From Deltaproteobacteria bacterium (GTDB taxonomy: Bacteria; Myxococcota_A; Polyangia; GCA-2747355; JADLHG01), in NCBI GenBank assembly GCA_020848905.1, contig JADLHG010000056.1:124001-188000 (forward strand): 64,000 nucleotides of DNA, in the 5' to 3' direction. Shown one piece after another: positions 53,801-62,625 of this stretch. The notes under the pieces are model-generated. The model was not told where the DNA came from, did no database searches, and saw nothing but the letters and a program-made list of their open reading frames with translations. Positions within the stretch are counted from its first letter, which is position 1; every line of letters starts with the position of its first letter. Made by a program: the position numbers and the translations under genes.

Positions 53801-56350
53801 CTGCACAGCCTCGCGGCGCTCTGTCGCCGACGCGGGAACTGGGTGCGGCTGGCCGCGCTGCTGGCGCGAGTGGCCGGCTCCGCGCACGACCGCGACGCCG
53901 CGCTGGCCGCGCTGAAGGAGTGGGCCTCCCTCGTGGAGCTACATCTGGCCGACCGCTGGGACCCCGCGCCGATCTACGAGCGCGTTCTCGACGGCGACGC
54001 GCAGGACTACCACGGGCTGAACGCGCTCGAGCGACTCGGCTACAACCGGGGCGACTTCAAGGCGCTGCTGCCGCTCACGCTGCGCCAGATCCGGGCTGGG
54101 GGCGACCTCAACTGGGTCACCGCGCTGTGCGTGCGGGCGGCGACCTTCATCCTGGCCGGCGGGAAGTACCGCGAGGCGGCCGAGATCCTGCGGCGTGGGC
54201 TCGAAGGGACCCCGACCTACCTGCCGGCGATCCGCCTGCTGCGCCGCATCGACGAGGTGCTCGAGGAGTGGGGGGAGGCCGCCCAGCTGCTGCTCACCGA
54301 AGGCGATCTCGCCGCGAACCCCGAGGCGTCGCGTTCGGCGCTGGCGCGGGCCGGGAACCTCCTGCTCGACCGCTTCGGCGACGTGGAGGGAGCTCGCGCC
54401 GCGTTCGAACGCGTCTTCGCCGGCGACCCCGCCAACGCCCAGGCCTTCGGGCGGCTGGCGCAGATCCTCTCCGACGCCGCGGACTACCCGGCGCTGGTCG
54501 ACCTCTACCGTCGGCGCCTGGAGGCTGTCGAGTCGTCGGCGCGCGCGCCGCTGCAGCTCCAGCTCGCGGCGCTCTATCGCGACTCGCTCCGCGACGAGGA
54601 GGCGGCCGTCGAGGTGTTGCGCGTCCTCCTCGCGGCCGACCCCGAGCATCGCGCCGCGCTCGCCGAGATCTCCGAGCTCTGCGCGAGTCAGCACCGCTGG
54701 CGCGAGGCGGAGCAGTACCTCGAGCAGCTGGCGCGGCTCGGCTCCGAGCAGCCGGAGGCGCGGCGAGATGCGCAGCTCCGTCGCTCTGCGATTCTCGAGG
54801 AGCGCCTCGGTGACGAGGAGGGCGCGCTCTCGGTCCTCGAGGAGCTGGTGCAGGAATTCCCCGGCGACGGCGAGGTCCTGCGGCGCTGCATCCTGATCTA
54901 CCAGCGCCGCGGCGATTGGGGACGGACCGTCGAGGTGCTCGGGGAGCTGGCCAGGACGGGTCCCGCGGGAGAGCGGGTGAGCCGCCTCGTGGACCTGGCG
55001 GAGATCTATTCGCGGACTCTCGGCGATCGGGATTCGGCGCATCAATGCCTGCGACGCGCCGGGGGGCTGCTCGTCGAGACGGGTGCGGGGATCGACCGCG
55101 TGCGGGAGTACTTCGAGCGGCGTGGCGACTTCGAGGGGCTGGTGGACCTGCTGGGAGACGCGGTCGGAAACCTCCCCCCCGAGGGAAGTCCCGGGGCGGT
55201 CGCGGTTCGCCTCGCGCGCGCCCGCGTGCTGGCTGGCCGGCTCCTCAGGCCGAGCGAGGCGGAGATCGAGATCCGTCGCGCGCTGCAGGGCGACTCCCGT
55301 TCGATCGAGGCGCGCCTTGAGCTGGCCGGACTGCACCTCTGGGGCGACAACCTCGGGGAGGCGACCACCGAGTACATGCGGGTTCTCGACCAAGATCCCT
55401 TCAACCAGGACGCGTACCGCGGCATCTTTCGCGTGAACGAGCGGCGGGGGGATCTGGACCGCGCCGCCGGCGCCGCGCAGGCCGTGTGCGCTGTTGGCGA
55501 GGGCGACGACGCCGAGCGCAAGATGGCTGCGCAGGCCGAGATGGCGATGGAGCCCGCGCTCCCGTCGGCGGCCGCGACTCCGCTCGGCATCCACGGCTTC
55601 TGGCATCTCGTGGCCAGCCCCGCCGAGCCGCAGGCTCCGCGCGAGCTGCTCCTCGCGGTGGCGGACTTCCTGCCGCAGACCTTTCCCGCCGACCTGGAGC
55701 GCGTCAGCGAGACCGGGGTGATGCCGCTCGACCCCGAGGAGGCGCTGGCCACCCGCTGCACGCTGCTCGGTCAGGTGCTGGGGGTCGATCGCTTCCAGAC
55801 CTGCCTTGGGCAGGGGCGCTCCGAGGTGGTGGAGGTGCTCCCCGGGAGTCCGTGCCGCCTCGTGGTGGACGAACGGTTCGCGGCGCGGGCGAGCCCGGCC
55901 GAGCTCCGCTTCGCCGTGGGGCGGGGCCTCGCGGAGATCCTCACACGCACGGCGTACTTCCGCGTCCTGTCGCCGCGCAAGGTGGAGCTGCTTCTCACGG
56001 CGGTGGCCGATCTCTACGTGCGGGGCTTCGCGGAGTCGCAGGGGGCGCCGGACGGGATCGAAGAGGTCCTCCGCACGCTCGGTCGCGTGCTCCCGCGCCG
56101 GGTGCGCAAGACGCTCGAGGAGCCGGCCCGCGCCTACGCGGCCGCACCGCTCACCTCGGCCTCGGCGTGGGTCACGCAGGCGCAGCGCAGCGCAGAGCGG
56201 GCGGGATTGCTCCTCGCCGGGGACGTTCGCGCCGCGCTTCAGCGCCTCGTCGCGGAGCAGGCGAAACCCGCAGTGCGGGCGGAGCTGCTCCGCTTCTCCG
56301 TCTCGCCGCACCTCTACGAGGCGCGCCGTCGCTTGGGGCTGGCCATCTAG
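50816..56350 (+). CDS. 1844-residue TPR protein with degenerate M48-peptidase-like C-terminus
   Basis: No signal peptide or membrane helix. Residues 1-190 are disordered and Pro/Arg-rich. About 200-1550 are repeated helical hairpins of TPR type (for example ALELDPGNTPARHGLERLYLAAQDRRALEAHYIREAE). The last about 300 residues are different. Around 1691-1706 the segment SPAELRFAVGRGLAEI aligns with the M48 peptidase helix where HExxH normally sits (AELR..L.HELAH), but both histidines and the glutamate are lost. Near 1790-1800 QRSAERAGLLLAGD matches the M48 region around the third metal ligand (E..AD.AGLL), with Glu replaced by Gln. A non-catalytic peptidase fold is the likely reading. The GTG start has GGAG upstream. 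It follows the beta-barrel gene closely, so they probably work together. Confidence 0.9.
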   Translation: MSDEKKSGGAGHRGGTEPRPAVGAADRRSPRPAVEPPRPAAEPHRRAGPPPVPRAKDAFGGMPPLPDDAFTGPNAPSTPAPRRGPPPPPPPRSKTAELRSPPGTPPPSSGDEEPLPRARSTELRVSPPQSTPSPAARAEDPTLQRSKTRSRPLPAVPTPVDEPPREGARGARAVLPEVLDSEEDILLVTAELGPGIPSEPSQPGQLGLVGDVDVLFTSVHGFMEQELDHLDPQDKRGRAVLLYELGHLEETVFRDVGRAEGRYREAFELDRGFVPALRALRRRHEARSRWRDALQVLEAEVEATPREELRAALLTQQAELLASRLSDTEGALKALQAAVALSPRSRRAVEALRGIYSRLERWEELLEALRQIANITSEEAERARLTVEMAELSEFRLGRAKEAEELYAHALVLDPASQKAAMALRRLYLAHGRWKELSELLAKEAGREHEPEEMFADLYRSARISETHLHDDVRAASLLETAAALKPADPLPLQSLAETYERMGRHEEQAAAIGRQLRLVRDPADRATLCYRLGRTLQHWLGRTDQAMDAYREALKHQPGHEATIRALVALYQQAERWEELLELELLRAERVADNGRRADGYLKAAALCEQRLKDVPRAVELYDRAWRLLPGTPDAFRALDRIYRQSERWQPLAELYEAKAELTQDPPLMVSLLRGAAAIYEEKLRLRDRAIVTLERLRERRPGDRETLVYLARLYEEAGRVEQLRQALEEWAAVTEDERERTELRRRIGELYEGPLRRPEQAVEVYRQILETAPGDRATLERLKASYERTGRWNDLVQILRAEIAVVGSEELAPLQLEIGQLCEDKLGDLDQAGAAYDAALAADAGYTPAMLAQEELLRRQGAWGRLVALLVAQAERLKEPARAAASLCRAGEVCEEQLKEQSQAEQHYHRALELDPGNTPARHGLERLYLAAQDRRALEAHYIREAEGASNPVVRVRAYLRLAALFEGPGDDATGAMAAYESALKAGEDQPEALHSLAALCRRRGNWVRLAALLARVAGSAHDRDAALAALKEWASLVELHLADRWDPAPIYERVLDGDAQDYHGLNALERLGYNRGDFKALLPLTLRQIRAGGDLNWVTALCVRAATFILAGGKYREAAEILRRGLEGTPTYLPAIRLLRRIDEVLEEWGEAAQLLLTEGDLAANPEASRSALARAGNLLLDRFGDVEGARAAFERVFAGDPANAQAFGRLAQILSDAADYPALVDLYRRRLEAVESSARAPLQLQLAALYRDSLRDEEAAVEVLRVLLAADPEHRAALAEISELCASQHRWREAEQYLEQLARLGSEQPEARRDAQLRRSAILEERLGDEEGALSVLEELVQEFPGDGEVLRRCILIYQRRGDWGRTVEVLGELARTGPAGERVSRLVDLAEIYSRTLGDRDSAHQCLRRAGGLLVETGAGIDRVREYFERRGDFEGLVDLLGDAVGNLPPEGSPGAVAVRLARARVLAGRLLRPSEAEIEIRRALQGDSRSIEARLELAGLHLWGDNLGEATTEYMRVLDQDPFNQDAYRGIFRVNERRGDLDRAAGAAQAVCAVGEGDDAERKMAAQAEMAMEPALPSAAATPLGIHGFWHLVASPAEPQAPRELLLAVADFLPQTFPADLERVSETGVMPLDPEEALATRCTLLGQVLGVDRFQTCLGQGRSEVVEVLPGSPCRLVVDERFAARASPAELRFAVGRGLAEILTRTAYFRVLSPRKVELLLTAVADLYVRGFAESQGAPDGIEEVLRTLGRVLPRRVRKTLEEPARAYAAAPLTSASAWVTQAQRSAERAGLLLAGDVRAALQRLVAEQAKPAVRAELLRFSVSPHLYEARRRLGLAI

Positions 56351-56435
56351 GCCCGTTGGTGACTAGCATGGCGCCGCCGGGGTCGAGGGCAGGACCCGAC
56401 GCGCAGCTCGTCCCCGGCGGAGCAGGAGGTGTGCC

Positions 56436-58502
56436 GTGCGCTCCCGGTGGTCGTCTCTCGCACTGTCGTTCCTCGTCGTGACTCTGGCGGTCTTGCTGGC
56501 CACCGGCTGCAGCTGCCAGGGCGGAGTGGTGAGCTACACCGACGGTGGTGGCCGTCTCGCCGAGGCGGGGGTCCTTCTGGCCTGCCCCGGGGGCGAGGAC
56601 CGCGACGGCGACGGGTACGGTCGCGGTTGCCGCGCGGGCCCCGACTGCAACGACGACGATCCGCTGGTCAATCCCGCAGCGCGCGAGGTGTGCGACGGGG
56701 TCGACAACAACTGCGACAGGCGGGTCGACGAAGGGCTCGTGACGGCCTGCGGTAGCTGCGATCCGGGGTGCGCCTCGGTCGGAGATGCGCCATTTCCCCT
56801 CGACCGCGCCAAGGATCCGGCCGTCAAGGAGGCGACCGGCGTTGGCCTCACCGACAAGGGGGACCTGACGCTCGACGGCAGCCGCGTCGAGAGCAACTAC
56901 CTGTGGATCGCCAACACCGACGACCTGACGGAGGGGACGATCTCCAAGATCGATACCGTCGGGCTGAAGGAGGTCGCTCGCTACTATACGGTCACCTGCA
57001 AGAGCAAGGCGGGGGTCGCCGGCTGCGTCGACGTGGGAGGCAAGGCCATCGACCACGGGGGGACCTTCGAGCACAAGCCGTCGCGCACCGCGGTGGACAT
57101 CAACTTCGACGTCTGGGTGGCCAACCGCGCCTTCGAGGGGCAGGCCTCGGCCACGAAGATCGCCAACGATCCGACCGACTGCATCGACCGCAACAAGAAC
57201 GGCAAGATCGATACCTCGGCCGACCGCGACGGGGACAAACGCATCACGACCGACTGCGACGGGGACGGCAAGCCGGACACCGGGGCCACGGTCTGCAAGG
57301 GGACCCTGGCCGGCCTTCCGCCCGAGTTTCTGGGGGACGACGACGAGTGCCTGCTCTTCACCGTGGCGTACGGCGAGGCGAAGGACACTGGGCGCTCGAT
57401 CTGCCTCGACGGGGGGATCGACCCGGGGCCGAGTCACGCGTGGGTCGGGACCAACTCCCGCAAGGCGAACCGCTTCTACCGCATCCACGGCGCGACCGGG
57501 CAGCTCGCCGGGCCCTACGAGCTGCCGAAGGGGCACAAGGTCTACGGGTGCGCCGTGGACTCGCGGCACGTGCTGTGGTCCTCCACCACCGACGGTACGC
57601 TGCACTACTTCAACACGCTGAACCCCACCCAGATGGGGCCGACGCTCCTCAAGCACCCGTGGGACGGCCAGAGCTTCTACGGCATCGTGGTCGACGACAA
57701 GGATCAGGTGTGGCTCGGGGGGTGGGAGAGCGGACGCATCTATCGTTATCGTCCGAACCGCACGAGCTTCACGTCGCTCGGACAGGGGAGCTGGACGGGG
57801 GTGAAGGCGCCGCCGGTCTTGAAAGAGACGCGCGGCATCGCGGCCGACACCAGGGGGTTTGTCTGGGTCGCGGCGAACAACGGCTACCTCTGGCGCGTCC
57901 CGCAGAATGTCGGGGAGGGGCTGCAGGACCTGAGCGGGAGCGCCGACTACTGGCCCACGTTCGGAGACGAGCTCATCGGCGCCGGGGTCGACTTCAAGGG
58001 GCACGTCTGGGGGATCAGCAAGGGCAAGGACGTGGCGTCGCGCCTCGACGTGGATGCGAAGGGAAACCCGATCCTGCCGCCGACAGCGCAGGCGAACACG
58101 GTGGTGGTCGGCGATGCGCCGTACACGTACAGCGACTTCACCGGCTTTGGCCTGCGCAGCGTCCTGCGCGGGCAGGGGGTCTATCGCTACCTGCTCAAGC
58201 CGTGCACCACGGGAAGCCAGAAGGCCACCTGGAAGCAAGTGCGCTGGAACGCCACCACGCCGGCGCAGACGCAGGTGCTCCTCAGGGTTCGTACGGCCGA
58301 CAGCGAGACCACCTTCGGCAGCTGGGTCGGACCGTTCGATCGATCGCCTGCGGCCATCGACGCCACCTCCGCCACGCCGGTCTCCCCGAATCCGTCGGCC
58401 ATGCTCGAGGTGGAGTTCACGCTCAAGTCGCTCGATCGAAAGAGCGCCCCCATCCTGCACGACTTCAAGGTGGGGTACACCTGCGCCGGGAAGCCGGACT
58501 GA
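56436..58502 (+). CDS. MopE-motif lipoprotein with beta-propeller-like domain
   Basis: A 688-residue exported lipoprotein (lipobox LLATGC). Residues about 50-100 carry a MopE-type metal-binding motif (EVCDGVDNNCDRRVDEG), preceded by a Cys/Asp-rich DRDGDGYGRG calcium-like loop. A second Asp-rich loop lies near 245-265 (DRNKNGKIDTSADRDGD). The rest, about 130-590, has six or so repeated blade-like segments (NYLWIANTDD, DVWVANRAF, HVLWSSTTDGTLHYF, QVWLGGWESGRIYRY, FVWVAANNGYLWRV, HVWGISKG), consistent with a beta-propeller. GTG start with AGGAGG upstream. Surface function unknown. It lies 85 bp after the TPR gene and converges on pilS. Confidence 0.85.
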   Translation: MRSRWSSLALSFLVVTLAVLLATGCSCQGGVVSYTDGGGRLAEAGVLLACPGGEDRDGDGYGRGCRAGPDCNDDDPLVNPAAREVCDGVDNNCDRRVDEGLVTACGSCDPGCASVGDAPFPLDRAKDPAVKEATGVGLTDKGDLTLDGSRVESNYLWIANTDDLTEGTISKIDTVGLKEVARYYTVTCKSKAGVAGCVDVGGKAIDHGGTFEHKPSRTAVDINFDVWVANRAFEGQASATKIANDPTDCIDRNKNGKIDTSADRDGDKRITTDCDGDGKPDTGATVCKGTLAGLPPEFLGDDDECLLFTVAYGEAKDTGRSICLDGGIDPGPSHAWVGTNSRKANRFYRIHGATGQLAGPYELPKGHKVYGCAVDSRHVLWSSTTDGTLHYFNTLNPTQMGPTLLKHPWDGQSFYGIVVDDKDQVWLGGWESGRIYRYRPNRTSFTSLGQGSWTGVKAPPVLKETRGIAADTRGFVWVAANNGYLWRVPQNVGEGLQDLSGSADYWPTFGDELIGAGVDFKGHVWGISKGKDVASRLDVDAKGNPILPPTAQANTVVVGDAPYTYSDFTGFGLRSVLRGQGVYRYLLKPCTTGSQKATWKQVRWNATTPAQTQVLLRVRTADSETTFGSWVGPFDRSPAAIDATSATPVSPNPSAMLEVEFTLKSLDRKSAPILHDFKVGYTCAGKPD

Positions 58503-58514
58503 GCCTTTCGGCGG

Positions 58515-60197
58515 CTACTCCGACGGCGCGGGCGCCGGGACCCGCGGCAGGAGCACGGTGAAGGTGGTGCCCTGACCCACCGTGCTCTCGACCTCGATCG
58601 TGCCGCCGTGTTCCTGGATCACGCGCTGGACCGTCGCGAGGCCGAGGCCGGTCCCCTTGGGCTTCGTCGTGAAGAAGGGCTCGAAGATGCGGGGGAGGTT
58701 CTCGGGCGCGATCCCCTTGGCGTGGTCCCGCACGGCGAGCGCCACCGTCTCCTCATCGCGCAGACGGACCAGCACCTCGATCTCGTGGCGCTCACCGGCC
58801 TGCCAGGCGTTCCGCACGAGGTTCCAGAGCACGCCGGAGAGCTGGTCCCGGTCGGCCGAGACCCAGAGCGGCTCGTCGTTACCGCGGACCACCACGCGCG
58901 GCACGTCCTCGCCCGACATCAGCTCGCCGATGACGCCGGCCAGGGTGTGGATCTCGCGGTTCAGGTCCAGGGGCTCGGCCTGCGGCGAGCGCGGACGCGC
59001 GTAGCTCAGCATGTCAGCGATCAGCTTGTCGAGCCGCTCGATCTCGCGGAGCGCGATATCCATCAGCGTGCGGCTGTCGGTGTCGAGGTGGGGCTCCGAG
59101 CGCAAGAGCTCGAGCGAGCCGGAGATCGACGCCAGGGGATTGCGGATCTCGTGCGCCACGGCCGCGGCCATGCGCCCGAGCGAGGCAAGGTGCTCCGAGC
59201 GCTTCATCGTCTGTTCGAGCTGGCGCAGCGTCGTGAGGTCCTGGAAGTTGATGATCCAGCCGGTCTGCTGGTCGAAGCGGTCGGTGAGGGGAGAGACGGA
59301 TACGCCGAGGACGCGCAGGTCATTGCCGCACCCCACCTCGAGCTCCGAGCGCCGGACCAGAGCGCCGGCGGCGATGAGCGACGCGAGTTCCGGGACCACC
59401 TTCGCCAGGGGGCGGCCCGTCACCGTCGGACCGTCGAGCGCGAGGATGTCGGTCGCGGCCTCGTTGAGACCAAGGATCGTGCCGTCGGCGTTCACCGTGA
59501 TGAGCCCGCTCGTGAGGCAGCGGATCACGTCCGCGTTCAGCGCGGCGAGGTCCCGAATGTGGGCCTGCTGCTGCTCGACGTGCAGGTCGGCCGACCGGAG
59601 CTGTTCCGCCAGGTAGCCGGCGAGGATGGCCACGGCGAACATGGCGCTGCCGTTCGTGAGGAGGCTCCGCACCAGGTTCTGGCGGGTGATCGCGCTCGGG
59701 TCGAGGGCCTGCCCGGGGACGAGGGGCAGCCACCCCGCGTGCCCGGAGAGAACCACCGCGACGAAGAACGCGGTGCCCGCCGCGGCGGTCACCAGCCCTG
59801 CGCGGCGCCCCAGCGTCACCGCCGCCGCCACCGGACTGAGCAGGAAAAGGAGGACGAAGGCGCTCTCCGCGCTCCCCGTGTAGTGCACGAGGGCCGCGCT
59901 CGTGAGCAGGTCGAGGCCGATCTGGACCGCCGCGAGAAGTCTGAGGTCCCGCACCAGGCGGAGGAGCAGGGCGTAGCTGATGTTGAGCAGGTAGAGGCCG
60001 GCGATGAAGACGAAGAGCACGGTGACGTACGGGCCACCGAGCTCCTCGGGTGTCCCCCAGGCCAGGTGCACCGATACGGTGCCCGCCAGGAGCAGGGTGA
60101 AGATGACCACCCGCACCAACATGATGTAGGCCAGGCGACGGCGCAGGCGCGAGGGGGGCGGCCGTGGGGTGAGGTCGGAGGAGGGCGCGAGACCCAT
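58515..60197 (-). CDS. pilS: Sensor histidine kinase PilS
   Basis: A 560-residue kinase. Six membrane helices at the N-terminus (about 22-200), then a PAS domain (DVIRCLTSGLITVNADGTILGLNEAATDIL), then the HisKA domain with His349 in VAHEIRNPLASISG and the HATPase with NLVRNAWQA, DHAKGIAPENLPRIFEPFFTTK and GTGLGLATV. Membrane architecture and sequence match PilS, which controls pilA through PilR and sigma-54. No pilR or pilA lies downstream on this strand (the next gene is convergent, 12 bp away), which is unusual. It is 13 bp after pilC, so the pair is cotranscribed. Confidence 0.88.
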   Translation of the reverse strand: MGLAPSSDLTPRPPPSRLRRRLAYIMLVRVVIFTLLLAGTVSVHLAWGTPEELGGPYVTVLFVFIAGLYLLNISYALLLRLVRDLRLLAAVQIGLDLLTSAALVHYTGSAESAFVLLFLLSPVAAAVTLGRRAGLVTAAAGTAFFVAVVLSGHAGWLPLVPGQALDPSAITRQNLVRSLLTNGSAMFAVAILAGYLAEQLRSADLHVEQQQAHIRDLAALNADVIRCLTSGLITVNADGTILGLNEAATDILALDGPTVTGRPLAKVVPELASLIAAGALVRRSELEVGCGNDLRVLGVSVSPLTDRFDQQTGWIINFQDLTTLRQLEQTMKRSEHLASLGRMAAAVAHEIRNPLASISGSLELLRSEPHLDTDSRTLMDIALREIERLDKLIADMLSYARPRSPQAEPLDLNREIHTLAGVIGELMSGEDVPRVVVRGNDEPLWVSADRDQLSGVLWNLVRNAWQAGERHEIEVLVRLRDEETVALAVRDHAKGIAPENLPRIFEPFFTTKPKGTGLGLATVQRVIQEHGGTIEVESTVGQGTTFTVLLPRVPAPAPSE

Positions 60198-60210
60198 GGG
60201 CGAGGGCGCC

Positions 60211-61419
<1,209 letters not shown>

Positions 61420-61533
61420 CCCTAGAAACCTCTCTTTGGCGGGTGTGTTACGACGGCCTCCAGCTTACTCCATGCCCGCGAACGACGCGAATTTGTAGGG
61501 AGCGGTGGGAGCGCGCGCCGCGGCGTGGTTCCG

Positions 61534-62493
61534 TCAGCGCGGCCGGGCCGCGAGTTGCGTCTCCACGGCGTCGAGGAGGGTGCCCGCGATGTTGAGCCCG
61601 AAGCGGGCGTCGAGCTCGCGGATCCCCGTCGGGCTCGTCACGTTGATCTCCGAGATGAAGTCGCCGATCACGTCGAGGCCCACGAAGAGGAGGCCCCGGC
61701 GCACCAGCTCCGGTCCGACCTGGGCGCAGAGCCAGCGGTCCCGGTCGGTGAGCGGGCGGCCCTCTCCCCGAGCTCCCGCGGCCAGGTTCCCTCGGAAATC
61801 GCCGGGAGCGGGGATGCGGGCCAGGCAGTAGGGGATGGGCTCCCCGTTCACCACCAGGATGCGCTTGTCTCCGTCCACGATCTCGGGCAGGAAGCGCTGG
61901 GCCAGGGTGAAGCGTGTCTCGCGCGCCGTCATGACCTCGAAGACGACCTTGGCGTTCATCTCCCCGCGGGTCAGCCGGAAGATGGAGCTGCCCCCCATCA
62001 CGTCCAGCGGCTTCACCACGATCTCCCCCTGCTCGTCCAGGAAGGCGAGCAGGCGAGCCATGGAGCGCGTGAGCAGGGTGGGGGGCGTGCACTCGGGAAA
62101 CCAGGCCGTGAAGACCTTCTCGTTGGCGTCGCGCAGGGACTGCGGGCGATTGACCACCAGCGCCCCCTCGGCCTCCGCGCGCTCGAGGAGGTACGTGGTG
62201 TGCACGTACTCCAGGTCGAACGGGGGATCCTTGCGCATCAGGATTGCGTCCAGCGTGCCGAGCGGCAGCTCCACGGGGGGGCCGAGCTCGAACCACCGCT
62301 CCGCGCGATCCGTCACGGAGAGCGGCCGAGCGCCGCCCCACGCGCGCCCGTCGCGCAGGAAGAGGTCCCGCTGCTCGAGGTAGTGGAGGGCGAAGCCGCG
62401 CCGCTGCGCCTCGAGGAGCATGGCGAAGGTGGAGTCCTTGACGACCTTGATGGTCGAGATGGGGTCCATCACGACGGCTAGGCTGACGGGCAT
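61534..62493 (-). CDS. gshB: Glutathione synthetase
   Basis: ATP-grasp enzyme joining gamma-glutamylcysteine and glycine, cytoplasmic; 319 residues, near the E. coli length. Motifs: VVMDPISTIKVVKDSTFAML, ILMRKDPPFDLEYVHTTYLLE, VVKPLDVMGGSSIFRL, FLPEIVDGDKRILVVNGEPIPYCLARIP, the LAAGARGEGRPLTDRD region and EINVTSPTGIRELD. The ATG at 62493 has GGAGG six bases upstream; the frame is open far beyond but has no homology-like content. gshA is not nearby. It lies 114 bp upstream of pilC on the same strand. Confidence 0.97.
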   Translation of the reverse strand: MPVSLAVVMDPISTIKVVKDSTFAMLLEAQRRGFALHYLEQRDLFLRDGRAWGGARPLSVTDRAERWFELGPPVELPLGTLDAILMRKDPPFDLEYVHTTYLLERAEAEGALVVNRPQSLRDANEKVFTAWFPECTPPTLLTRSMARLLAFLDEQGEIVVKPLDVMGGSSIFRLTRGEMNAKVVFEVMTARETRFTLAQRFLPEIVDGDKRILVVNGEPIPYCLARIPAPGDFRGNLAAGARGEGRPLTDRDRWLCAQVGPELVRRGLLFVGLDVIGDFISEINVTSPTGIRELDARFGLNIAGTLLDAVETQLAARPR

Positions 62494-62563
62494 GCGGCTC
62501 CTCCGACGGAAGATACTCGATGGTGCACGGGCGGGCCATCGCCGGTCTCGCGCCCGGCCCACC

Positions 62564-62592
62564 TTGACAGCCTCGAGAGGCCTGAACAATAT
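62564..62592 (+). promoter_or_regulatory. Predicted promoter for the aldehyde dehydrogenase gene
   Basis: Perfect TTGACA (62564-62569), 17-bp spacer, CAATAT (62587-62592), giving a leader of about 27 bases that ends in GGAGGACGATTC before the ATG at 62626. Confidence 0.5.
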
Positions 62593-62625
62593 CAGGCCCG
62601 GCTTCGCGGCTGTGGAGGACGATTC

